Shown one piece after another: positions 18,377-26,664 of a DNA stretch of 55,561 bases; the stretch's first letter is position 1; each line of letters begins with the position of its first letter. Origin of the DNA: Mucilaginibacter polytrichastri (GTDB lineage Bacteria > Bacteroidota > Bacteroidia > Sphingobacteriales > Sphingobacteriaceae); NCBI RefSeq assembly GCF_001911425.1, contig NZ_MPPL01000001.1:3086740-3142300 (forward strand), in the 5' to 3' direction. Under the pieces are notes generated by a model. That model was not told where the DNA came from. It ran no database searches and was given only the letters and a program-made list of their open reading frames with translations. The position numbers were made by a program, and so were the translations under genes.

Positions 18377-19267
18377 TTAATACTGAAGTTCTGTTTTATG
18401 CTTTTGAATAAAATCAGCCCATTTCACTGGTTGTTTGCCGGTAATGGCCTGAAAATTATCGAATGTATCATCAGCTCCGGGTATGGCACCTGCCGCATAA
18501 CGTTTCCAATGCTCATATACACAACCCATATAGGCCATTTCTGCACCTGCATCAATCATAGAACGTAAGAAAATATCCGGAGATAGCGGCTCATAACGGA
18601 ATGGCTGACCAATAAGCTTAGTCATCAATTCTGCCATTTCATCAAAAGTAACTGCATCATAGCCTAAGCGATAAGTTTGGCCTGTATGTAGTTCGGGGTA
18701 AGCTAAAGCCAAAGCAGCAACCTGCGCCACATCTTCCACATCTACCCAGCTCAGCCGTGCACCCGCAACATAGGCATGGATAACCCCGTTTTCAATGGCT
18801 TTTTTTCCACCGTAACTCAACACATTTTGCATAAAGGTTTCGGGGCGCAGATGCGTATAAGAAAATCCAGACCATTCGATGTACCTTTCAATCAGCTGAT
18901 GCCAGGCCCAATGGGCAACTGTGGTATCATCACGGCCACAGGCACCCAAATGTACCACATGCTGTACACCTGCTTTTTTTGCATTATCCAGTAATGCCTT
19001 GCTCTGCCTTAACATATCAACCGTGTAACCGGTAACGATCAAAATTCGGTCGATGCCTTCGAGAGCGGGCAGATGTGTACTTTCGTCATCAAAATCGAGG
19101 ATAACGGTTGCAATTCCCTTTGCAGTAAAAGGGGCAGCTTTTGCTGGCGTACGAATCGCAGCAACAAGTTCTATATCTTTTAGTTGATTGAGGAAATTAA
19201 TTGTTTTACTGCCCACCTGGCCGGTAGCACCGGTGATCAATATTTTAGAATTTTTTGTGCGAGACAT
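18377..19267 (-). CDS. NmrA-like / atypical SDR NAD(P)-binding protein
   Basis: 296 residues from the ATG at 19267; an in-frame GTG at 19303 would add 12 residues before the Rossmann start and is less likely. ILITGATGQVGSKTINFL (about residues 8-25) is the GxxGxxG dinucleotide site. The rest follows NmrA/NAD(P)H-binding proteins (QRS-like stress sensors, quinone or flavin-type reductases) with VVHLGACGRDDT and a C-terminal substrate domain. These act as redox-sensing regulators or as reductases of small quinone-like or unsaturated substrates. The Crp/Fnr gene lies 93 bases upstream on the same strand, which suggests that the regulator controls it. The substrate is unknown. Confidence 0.85.
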   Translation of the reverse strand: MSRTKNSKILITGATGQVGSKTINFLNQLKDIELVAAIRTPAKAAPFTAKGIATVILDFDDESTHLPALEGIDRILIVTGYTVDMLRQSKALLDNAKKAGVQHVVHLGACGRDDTTVAHWAWHQLIERYIEWSGFSYTHLRPETFMQNVLSYGGKKAIENGVIHAYVAGARLSWVDVEDVAQVAALALAYPELHTGQTYRLGYDAVTFDEMAELMTKLIGQPFRYEPLSPDIFLRSMIDAGAEMAYMGCVYEHWKRYAAGAIPGADDTFDNFQAITGKQPVKWADFIQKHKTELQY

Positions 19268-19360
19268 ATCAATAAATTTTATTGATACAAAGTTACCTGC
19301 CACATATTTACCAGCAGTTGACCTGTAGCAATAAATTCACTTGATCTGGATCAAGCCGGC

Positions 19361-19942
19361 TTATTTGCGGATGGCAATATTCTTCTTGATCCGGCTTAAA
19401 GTTTCTGGCGCAAGCCCCAAATATGAGGCAATTAAATTTTGTGGAATTCGCTGTATCAGTTGGGGATGAGAAGTGGCCAGCTGACTGTATTTCTCTTCTG
19501 CCGTATGGGTAATAGAACTCATTAACCTTCGCTCTTTGGTAACTATACTGTTTTGATATAAGATACGGAAATAACGATCCATTACAGGAATTGCCAGCGT
19601 AAGGGCTTCGTAATTTTCAGGCGAGATCATTAGTAATTCCGTATCCTCAATGGCATCTATATTAAACACGGCCTTTTCACCCGACAAGAAACTGTTAAAA
19701 TCAGATATCCACCAGCCTTCCCATCCAAAAAGGCTCATGTGCTCGTCGCCCTTATCGTCAACATTGTACGTCCGTAATAAGCCCTTTACCACAAAGCAAA
19801 GGTATTTACAAACATCACCCTCCTGAAGCAAGTATTGCCTTTTCCGTAACTTTTTAGGAATAAAGAAATTTTTCAAGCTTTCTTTTTCTTCATCAGCGAG
19901 ATTAACCTTTTCCTGAATATGAGAAAAAAGAACCTCAAACAT
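19361..19942 (-). CDS. Crp/Fnr-family transcriptional regulator
   Basis: 193 residues from ATG at 19942; a GTG three codons upstream is the alternative. The N-terminal two thirds is a cyclic-nucleotide-binding-like beta roll (RQYLLQEGDVCKYLCFVVKG), and the C-terminal helix-turn-helix contains PQNLIASYLGLAPETLSRI. There are no Fnr-type Cys residues for an Fe-S cluster. Bacteroidota have many such small regulators next to oxidoreductases or transporters. It precedes the NmrA-like gene in the same direction with 93 bases between, and probably senses a metabolite or redox state to control it. Confidence 0.9.
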   Translation of the reverse strand: MFEVLFSHIQEKVNLADEEKESLKNFFIPKKLRKRQYLLQEGDVCKYLCFVVKGLLRTYNVDDKGDEHMSLFGWEGWWISDFNSFLSGEKAVFNIDAIEDTELLMISPENYEALTLAIPVMDRYFRILYQNSIVTKERRLMSSITHTAEEKYSQLATSHPQLIQRIPQNLIASYLGLAPETLSRIKKNIAIRK

Positions 19943-20265
19943 ATGATGCACTTAATTGAACGTGTCTGCTTATCATTGATCAAATATAGCCTCTTTTTGA
20001 TTAATTAATTTGTAGTTGATTCGGGGAAATTGCGGCTATTAAATCTGGTATCTCAACTATTTTAAAAAAAGTCAGAGCGTTGAAAACCTTCTTAATTTGC
20101 AAAGTGGAATGCTGAGATCAGTATTTCAAGAAACAGATTAATTTGCATTTTAAACAATTGCGTTTCCAGTTAAACAAACATGTTTGGCCTTAAAATAACC
20201 AACCCTTTGAGTTAGCAAAAGGTATCTTTTTTAAATATCGGATAAAATATTTAAAGATATGATCA
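19943..20265. other. intergenic region, no gene seen
   Basis: About 320 AT-rich bases between the Crp/Fnr start and the 3' end of the next minus-strand gene. It must contain the Crp/Fnr promoter. No ORF, repeat or clear terminator was recognised. Confidence 0.55.
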
Positions 20266-21612
20266 TCAAATGCGGTCGGTCGCGGCCTGCCGTTTCAATT
20301 TCCTGCTTTTCAGAAATTGCTGCGTTTTAATATTCTCCCACATGATCAGCTTTTCATCTATCCGGTAAAAAGCCCGGATGTCTCCATCCTGGGAAATAAC
20401 CAAACCCAAACTGCCGGGATAATTCCAACAGTAAGCGATCATAGAGCGATGCCTGGTGCCGAAATGGTTCGGATCGACAGGCATCATTGATTTGGGCGTT
20501 GCAGTTGCGGTCCCCGAAACGAAGATCTTTTTAGGCATTCTTCGCGCCTTAAGTACAGCGCCGAAACCTTTGGATACCATATCCCGGTCAAAAAGAAGTA
20601 CACCGTCCACACAGGTATGTGAAGATAGAAACGAGATTGCGCCCTTTATTTCATCGGCTATTTCATTTTTCGCATACAAAGAACGGGATTCTTCAAGATA
20701 AGAGGTTTTGGAAATAACCTTTCTGCCGCCGTTGAGGTTACCATCTATCAGGTTTTCTGCAACGTAATTATTGATGGTTTCCTTTGCATATTTACTGATA
20801 GCAATTTTCAACCTGTCATATCGTATTCGGTACTTAATATCAATTTCCTGTTCATCATCAGTAATCAGTATCGCCCCGCCGTGATGATAGTTTTGGATGC
20901 GTAGCAAGAGCCGGGATAATGTCTGTATCCAGATGCCATTGATAAATGATTCCCAGTCTTCGAAATCCTCACCTGGGTGCATTGCAGCTAAAAACGCCAT
21001 TAGGTCTATCTTAAGATGAGCCGCATTGGCCTTTAAAATTTTAGAAACAGGGCCAATGGTAAACACGTCAAGGTACCGTGTCACTAAGGTATTCTGCTTC
21101 AGGGTGGCCAGCAGTTCATAATCGAATAATACATTTAGCGTCCCGATATCGCTTATCGTTACCTGAAATAATCCTGGCTGCTCAGAACCAGACTCTGATT
21201 CATAGTTCAGGAAATTGTGATAATGGATCGCCTGATCTATCATTCCCCAGATGGAAAGCTTCCCCTGAGCATCATAATAAACCGCCAGTGATGTTGTGGA
21301 AGGGTCTGAAGCTTTAGAGAGCTTAACTAAATTCTTGATGGTGAATTCCAGCGGCAATTCAAAACAGATGCTGCTCCAACGCTCAGCCACGATCCTTTTA
21401 GGTGGCCTGGGGTCAGGGTTCTCCGGGTCAATCAAGGTAACGGTGACCTTGATCAAATCACTTTCTTCTGTACGCATACTGGTAAAGAACATACATTCAA
21501 ATAATTCTTCCAGCACGGTAATAGGCGGCACAGGCAAAGGTAATTTGCTATGGTTCAATTTTTCTAATACATGTAATGCCAGGTCCTGGGGCTTCGCGTT
21601 TTTTTGGGCCAT
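20266..21612 (-). CDS. protein with diadenylate-cyclase (DAC) signature and N-terminal sensor region
   Basis: 448 residues, soluble, without signal peptide or membrane segments. The C-terminal part has the two hallmarks of the DisA/CdaA diadenylate cyclase fold: VDGVLLFD (Asp336-Gly337, in place of the DGA motif) and GTRHRSMIAY (385-394, the RHR motif that contacts ATP). LGLVISQDGDIRAF follows, as the usual end of the fold. The first 250 residues are unlike DisA, CdaA or CdaS; from memory they may match the predicted sensor families fused to DAC domains (DACNV type). The Ala of DGA is Val here, so activity is uncertain. If active it makes c-di-AMP, which controls ion and wall homeostasis. It is transcribed alone. 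Confidence 0.7.
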   Translation of the reverse strand: MAQKNAKPQDLALHVLEKLNHSKLPLPVPPITVLEELFECMFFTSMRTEESDLIKVTVTLIDPENPDPRPPKRIVAERWSSICFELPLEFTIKNLVKLSKASDPSTTSLAVYYDAQGKLSIWGMIDQAIHYHNFLNYESESGSEQPGLFQVTISDIGTLNVLFDYELLATLKQNTLVTRYLDVFTIGPVSKILKANAAHLKIDLMAFLAAMHPGEDFEDWESFINGIWIQTLSRLLLRIQNYHHGGAILITDDEQEIDIKYRIRYDRLKIAISKYAKETINNYVAENLIDGNLNGGRKVISKTSYLEESRSLYAKNEIADEIKGAISFLSSHTCVDGVLLFDRDMVSKGFGAVLKARRMPKKIFVSGTATATPKSMMPVDPNHFGTRHRSMIAYCWNYPGSLGLVISQDGDIRAFYRIDEKLIMWENIKTQQFLKSRKLKRQAATDRI

Positions 21613-22154
21613 TGCAGATAGATTGATCAGACTTGTGTTGTATTAATGGTTACGGCAGAAATCATATTTGAGTTTTTTAAAATCCGATTTTTTATTTTGG
21701 AAGCATCCCAGCTTTTCCACAAATCATCATTAAACAGCTCTTTTCGGAAAACTTGTTTGTTAAACAGGTAATGGCTTTTTTAATAATGTCAAAATTAAAT
21801 AAAGTTGGTTCAGGATCATGCCCAAATATGTTTCTCCCAATACATTCTACCTTCACTAGCGAAAAACAAACCCTGCCAGACGAATGGATGATTTTTTAAG
21901 CCAGCTTCCCAATATTGACCACGCTGATTTGCTGCTTTTCGCCGCTGCAAATAAAGTCCGCGGCAATGAGGTTGCTATGAAATGGAAAAATTAATATTTT
22001 TATCACTATGATGAATTTAGACCTACCAATGCAATATGAAGAAAAATTAATCTTATCTTATTTATTGTAAAGCACTTAAAATCAATATAATAAATAAAAC
22101 AAGCACAATTATAGAATTAAACATCTTGCTTTATATCGTGTTAAAATACTCGAT
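21613..22154. other. intergenic region with a possible 36-codon ORF
   Basis: 542 AT-rich bases between divergent genes (DAC-like on minus, MFS on plus), so both promoters lie here. Besides the short ORF at 21884-21994, nothing is recognised. Confidence 0.5.
21884..21994 (+). CDS. possible short ORF, 36 codons
   Basis: ATG at 21884 and TAA at 21992-21994. The middle (IDHADLLLFAAANKVRGNE) looks protein-like, with an amphipathic helix, and is the most GC-rich part of the spacer. It may be a small gene or the tail of a decayed one; the sequence before it in the same frame does not give a longer protein. No family recognised. Confidence 0.25.
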   Translation: MDDFLSQLPNIDHADLLLFAAANKVRGNEVAMKWKN

Positions 22155-23372
22155 ATGAGCAAACTTAAAAACACAAGCACCATAGATAAGAGGATCATTT
22201 GGCCTTTACAATCATTAAATTTTTGCATGGCTGATCTTCAGGCGGGCATAGGGCCATTTTTAGGCATCTTCCTTTTAGCACATGGCTGGAAAAGCGGGCT
22301 TATCGGTTCGGTTATGACCATCGGCGGCGTAGCCGGTATGATTATGACTATTCCCGCCGGAGCTTTGATCGATGCTACTAAACGGAAGCGGTTTTATGTC
22401 GTTATATCAGCGGTATTCACTATCATCGCCTCGGCAATTATCCTGGTTACGCAAAACTTCTGGCTGGTCAGCATATCACAGGTGGCTACCGCCATTGCAG
22501 GTTCCGCTATAGGCCCGGCAATTATCGGCATCACTCTGGGTATCGTTAAACAAAAAGGGTTTAACCGGCAAAATGGTTACAACCAGGCTTATAACCACGC
22601 TGGTAATGTTGTCGGTGCAGCACTTTCTGGATACCTGGGCTATAAATTCGGCATGCCCGCTATCTTTATACTTTCGGCAGTTTTTGGTGCACTCGCCATA
22701 CTTTCAGTTTTATTAATTCCTGCCAAAACGATTGACGACCGCGCGGCACGGGGCATGAAAGAAGGCGGCAAGGATGATAAGGCGAGCGGTATAAAGGTTT
22801 TGTTACAGTGTAAACCACTATTAATACTTGCTGGGGCATTGGCTTTTTTCCACTTGGGTAACGGTGCAATGCTGCCTTTATATGGTTTAGCTGCTGCCGC
22901 CAACCACCAGGGTAACGCTTCTGTATTTGTGGCAATGACGATAGTGATAGCGCAGGTGGTAATGATTGCAACATCTTTGTTGGCGATGCACATGGCCGAA
23001 AATAAAGGTTACTGGCTGGTGCTATTGATTTCCTTTCTATCGCTTCCGGTGCGTGGCTTATTAGCAGCCTACCTATCAAGCCACATAGGTATATACCCTG
23101 TACAAATTCTGGACGGAATTGGGGCTGGTTTGCAAAGTGTCGCCGTACCTGGTTTGGTAGCACACATATTAAATGGTACGGGCAGGGTAAACATCGGACA
23201 GGGTGCCGTGATGACTGTTCAGGGTTTAGGTGCCTCGTTCAGCCCTGCCATTGGCGGTTGGATAGCGCAAAGCATCGGTTACAGCACAACATTTATGGTA
23301 CTCGGCGCTTTTGCTATAGGATCTATTTTATTATGGACCTTCTTCGCCAAAACATTGAAGGAGGCTTGCTAA
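22155..23372 (+). CDS. MFS transporter
   Basis: 405 residues with 12 predicted membrane helices. Helix 2-3 loop GALIDATKRKRFYVV fits the major facilitator motif A region. It starts SKLKNTSTIDKRIIWPLQSL and the first helix carries LQAGIGPFLGIFLLAHGW. It is an inner-membrane secondary transporter, probably an exporter. It leads a three-gene plus-strand run: MFS, a 141-residue soluble protein and an ArsB-like permease. That arrangement suggests joint export or resistance, but the substrate is not readable. Confidence 0.88.
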   Translation: MSKLKNTSTIDKRIIWPLQSLNFCMADLQAGIGPFLGIFLLAHGWKSGLIGSVMTIGGVAGMIMTIPAGALIDATKRKRFYVVISAVFTIIASAIILVTQNFWLVSISQVATAIAGSAIGPAIIGITLGIVKQKGFNRQNGYNQAYNHAGNVVGAALSGYLGYKFGMPAIFILSAVFGALAILSVLLIPAKTIDDRAARGMKEGGKDDKASGIKVLLQCKPLLILAGALAFFHLGNGAMLPLYGLAAAANHQGNASVFVAMTIVIAQVVMIATSLLAMHMAENKGYWLVLLISFLSLPVRGLLAAYLSSHIGIYPVQILDGIGAGLQSVAVPGLVAHILNGTGRVNIGQGAVMTVQGLGASFSPAIGGWIAQSIGYSTTFMVLGAFAIGSILLWTFFAKTLKEAC

Positions 23373-23449
23373 ATACTTTACCCAAATTAATTCTCTTCAT
23401 ACAAAACCACTTCAAAAACAAGGAAAAATTTAAAGAGTTAACCATAAAC

Positions 23450-23875
23450 ATGGAAATAGTAGAAAAAAATCAAATTGAAATCAGCGGAAAGCTTCAGGGC
23501 TTCCGGGCAAATAAACACGCCGATATCGATGCGCTGGAATTAACAAATGAAAAGGGAACAGCAAAAGTTAATTTCCCGCCTCACACGGCCAAAGCCATTA
23601 CAACAAATGAACTGATAGCAATGAACTGGAATAATGAGCTACAAGTCTGGCATGCGGAAGCGAAAGCCGAAGAGAAAACACTTAATAGCTTAACAGTGCA
23701 AGCTACCGATCAATCGGGCAGGCCGGGACAGTGGACAATACAACCTGCAACACAGCTTTATATTATACCCGAGCATGTGCAAGATGACAGTGATGCAGAT
23801 ACAATTGGCGCCTGGCCGGAAAACGGCGTAATGGGTACACAACTTGGGCCTAAAAGTAACGGAAAACCATCATGA
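23450..23875 (+). CDS. conserved-looking small soluble protein in the MFS/ArsB-like operon
   Basis: 141 residues from ATG at 23450. An earlier in-frame start at 23258 would overlap the MFS gene by 115 bases and encodes a poor N-terminus, so it is rejected. There is no signal peptide and no membrane segment; the protein is acidic, with beta-strand-like stretches (ALELTNEKGTAKVNFPPH, then a Trp-rich part LIAMNWNNELQVWHAE). No family recognised. Its last four bases ATGA overlap the start of the permease gene, so the two are translationally coupled. It may be a soluble partner of one of the transporters. Confidence 0.75.
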   Translation: MEIVEKNQIEISGKLQGFRANKHADIDALELTNEKGTAKVNFPPHTAKAITTNELIAMNWNNELQVWHAEAKAEEKTLNSLTVQATDQSGRPGQWTIQPATQLYIIPEHVQDDSDADTIGAWPENGVMGTQLGPKSNGKPS

Positions 23876-25113
23876 ATACATTGATCTGGATCATTTCGTT
23901 CCTTGCTATTGCAGGGGTTATCATACGCCCGTTTAAAGTTACAGAGGCTGTATACGCGGTAACAGGCGCAGTTTTACTATTGATATTTAGATTAATAACC
24001 GCACAAGAAGCTTTCTCTGGCATTTCTAAAGGCCTGGACGTTTACCTTTTTTTGACAGGCATGATGCTGCTTGCAGAAACCGCAAGAGAAGAGAAACTTT
24101 TCGATTGGCTGGCAGCACATGCTACCTTAATGGCTAAAGGATCTTCAGGAAAGTTATTTCTGTTAATTTATCTGGTGGGTGTCGTTGTAACCACTTTTTT
24201 ATCAAATGACGCAGCCGCCGTGGTACTAACACCTGCTGTAGCGGCTGCCGTTAAAGCCGCAAAGGTAGAAAAACCATTACCATATTTATTGATATGTGCT
24301 TTTATAGCCAACGCAGCATCATTTGTTCTTCCAATTTCGAACCCGGCTAACCTGGTGATCTATGGCAGCCATATGCCACCCTTGTTACATTGGCTGGGGC
24401 AGTATTTAATACCATCTGTTTGCGCAATTACGGTAACTTATTTTATGCTGCGCTTTACTCAGCGTAACTGTTTTAAGGATAAGATCAAAACAGATATTAA
24501 CCTGCCCAACTTATCGAATGGAGGTAAAACTGCTTTGATCGGTATAGGCGCAACGGCAATAATCCTGCTTGTTTCTTCGGCATTAAATATACAGCTGGGT
24601 TTACCAACCGCAATAACTGGTATATTGACCTCAGCCATTGTACTTATAAAAGCAAGAAAAAGCCCGCTGATTATTATAAAAGGGGTATCGTGGGCTGTAC
24701 TTCCTTTAGTTGCCGGCCTCTTCGTTATTGTCGAAGCACTCAATAAAACAGGTATGATCCAAAGTTTAACTGCTTTGTTGAATCACAATATCGCTCAGTC
24801 GGTTACCGGTGCAGCCTGGCTTAGCGGCTCGGCAATTGCGGTAGCCTGTAATTTAATGAATAACCTCCCCGCAGGGCTTATTGCCGGTAATGTACTCCAA
24901 AGTGGCCACACACCGGAAATGGTAAAAAGTTCTGTGCTAATTGGGGTAGACTTGGGGCCAAACCTTTCTATTACCGGCTCTTTGGCTACTATTTTATGGT
25001 TGGTCGCTTTACGACGGGAAAATCAGGAAGTAAGTGCCTGGACATTTTTGAAATTAGGTACCGTGATCATGACTACTGCTTTGATCGCTGCATTAGCCTC
25101 ATTATGGATTTAA
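23872..25113 (+). CDS. ArsB/SLC13-like ion transporter (ArsB-NhaD superfamily)
   Basis: 413 residues with about 11 hydrophobic helices. The hairpin motif VVTTFLSNDAAAVVLTPAVA (about 103-122) and its mirrored second half NLMNNLPAGLIAGN are the paired reentrant signatures of the ion-transporter superfamily that includes ArsB arsenite pumps and Na+/H+ antiporters of NhaD type. It is an inner-membrane protein. No arsR, arsA or arsC lies next to it, so arsenite is a family-level guess rather than a finding. Its start overlaps the preceding gene by 4 bases. Confidence 0.82.
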   Translation: MNTLIWIISFLAIAGVIIRPFKVTEAVYAVTGAVLLLIFRLITAQEAFSGISKGLDVYLFLTGMMLLAETAREEKLFDWLAAHATLMAKGSSGKLFLLIYLVGVVVTTFLSNDAAAVVLTPAVAAAVKAAKVEKPLPYLLICAFIANAASFVLPISNPANLVIYGSHMPPLLHWLGQYLIPSVCAITVTYFMLRFTQRNCFKDKIKTDINLPNLSNGGKTALIGIGATAIILLVSSALNIQLGLPTAITGILTSAIVLIKARKSPLIIIKGVSWAVLPLVAGLFVIVEALNKTGMIQSLTALLNHNIAQSVTGAAWLSGSAIAVACNLMNNLPAGLIAGNVLQSGHTPEMVKSSVLIGVDLGPNLSITGSLATILWLVALRRENQEVSAWTFLKLGTVIMTTALIAALASLWI

Positions 25114-25244
25114 GGGCAAATAATAAAATACGAAACTAAAATTTATGAAAATGGAAGCAAAAAAAACGAAATATCAATGTCTAACTTTCATATGAAAAAG
25201 TTATTTTAGAAGACATCCCGGTTTCTTCCGTTGCTAAGACTTAA

Positions 25245-25718
25245 ATGATTAATGAACGTTTTGAATGTGAAATTTTAAGAGCTAGCAGGACCAGACTATC
25301 ACAACTGATTGAAAAAAGTAATCACGAAATACTATTTAAAATTCCAGCCGGTTTTAACAATAATATAATTTGGCAAATTGGTCATTGTATCACTTCTCAA
25401 CAGCGGCATATGTATATGCGTAGCGGATTACCAATGTACATATCTAAAGAATTTGAGGAGTGTTTCAAAATTGGATCGTCTCCAGTTTCTTGGAAAGTTA
25501 CTCCAGATGTTAATGAGGTTAAACATTTATTGATTGATACAGTGAACCAGCTTGAATCCGATCTGGAATCCAAATTATTTGTTAACTATGCCCCCTTTGA
25601 GTTACCCATCGGATTTCATGTAAAAAATCATGTCCAGGCACTACAAGCCGCTAACTATCACGAAGCGGAGCATAGTGGGAAGATTTTTACATATTTGAAG
25701 CTGCTAGTCAAAGAATGA
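25245..25718 (+). CDS. DinB-family protein (putative metal-dependent hydrolase/transferase)
   Basis: 157 residues, the normal size of the four-helix DinB/YfiT fold. The usual metal triad is visible: His47 in WQIGHCITSQQRH and His139 plus His143 in ANYHEAEHSG. Family members bind Ni or Zn; some are thiol-dependent transferases, many have no known role. It stands alone on the plus strand, 131 bases after the ArsB-like gene. Confidence 0.85.
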   Translation: MINERFECEILRASRTRLSQLIEKSNHEILFKIPAGFNNNIIWQIGHCITSQQRHMYMRSGLPMYISKEFEECFKIGSSPVSWKVTPDVNEVKHLLIDTVNQLESDLESKLFVNYAPFELPIGFHVKNHVQALQAANYHEAEHSGKIFTYLKLLVKE

Positions 25719-25839
25719 AGTACAATAAATTTTTAGATTTTAAAGAAGATCAACGATGACATACTTTAGTCTACACTTTTTTTAGCTAAGTTAGTTGGTG
25801 TCATCAAAAACACAGCGCTACAGGTATTGGACAAGATCA

Positions 25840-26215
25840 TTAAACTATAGGAAAACATGGGGCGTTTCTCGGGCGGGCGATAGGCACATTGACCAGAGTT
25901 CTGTTGGAGGAGATTACACGAAGCTCCATATCCAAAAGCAGGTGGCAGGAACTGATACTTTCAAATAAAGATCTCAGCTTAGTTTCTTCTGACCGCAACA
26001 ATCCATCATGTTCTCTTAATAAGTGCAGGCTAGCCTCAAATTCAAATATCCTGATGGCTTGTTTAACAAGGCCTTTACAACATTTCTTGCTGTAAAGCTG
26101 TTAAAACCATAGGTTTAAAATCATAAACACATAACGTTCCAATGTTCAGTTCATGTGTATTTAATGGCGCCCTGGCGTAAAACCGGATATTGAGGTTAAA
26201 TATAACACCCTATAT
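25840..26215 (-). pseudogene. decayed GAF-PAS sensor (histidine kinase) fragment
   Basis: Read on the minus strand, the gap between the DinB and kinase genes holds the end of a GAF domain (NIRFYARAPLNTHELNIGTL, then CVYDFKPMVLTALQQ), a frameshift near 26098, a linker helix, and the start of a PAS domain (EETKLRSLFESISSCHLLL, then DMELRVISSNRTL). These are the usual junction of Bacteroidota GAF-PAS sensor kinases. Both the N-terminus and everything after the first PAS strands are missing. The rest of the 25719-26333 gap holds nothing else recognisable, apart from the likely promoter of the following operon. Confidence 0.7.
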
Positions 26216-26333
26216 AGTTAATTAAATTAACTATATAGAATATGACTTTTTCTGGATAATTAATGCCTTTCCCAAAGTCTTTACTACCAGTAAAATATCT
26301 GTAATTTAGCAGGACTTTTTACCTTACCCTGCT

Positions 26334-26663
26334 GTGAAATACAATATTGATTTATGCTTCGAGCAAATTAAACTACCTCCGTTTCAAGATATTTTAATTC
26401 TGGCCAAAAATTCGCCACAGGGTAAAATTGGTCTGAGCCGTTCATTTGAGCTGCTGTTACCCAATGGTTTCGAAATGCTTGATGTTGAGGACGAGTTAAT
26501 TGATGCCGTATTTGTCCAAAAAAACATTCTCCATAAAGTGTCGGCCGAAAAGGTGATTAATATACTTCGCCAACATGTTTTCCCCTTTATTTCTGAAGGC
26601 GAAATTATCCGGGTCGATTTCAAAGTTTCTGTATCTGTTCAAAACATTAAACTTCAGGATTAA
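26334..26663 (+). CDS. small protein preceding a histidine kinase
   Basis: 109 residues from a GTG start at 26334; no in-frame ATG earlier is open. Soluble, mixed alpha/beta character, with SFELLLPNGFEMLDVEDELI in the middle and a basic C-terminal strand. No family recognised. Its stop is followed after one base by the ATG of the CBS-histidine kinase, so the two are co-translated and probably act together, for instance as a ligand-binding or inhibitory partner. Confidence 0.65.
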   Translation: MKYNIDLCFEQIKLPPFQDILILAKNSPQGKIGLSRSFELLLPNGFEMLDVEDELIDAVFVQKNILHKVSAEKVINILRQHVFPFISEGEIIRVDFKVSVSVQNIKLQD

Positions 26664-26664
26664 T

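Noticed and set aside
25889..26095. 68-codon plus-strand ORF
   Set aside because: It lies opposite the recognisable GAF-PAS remnant on the minus strand and has no protein-like character of its own.
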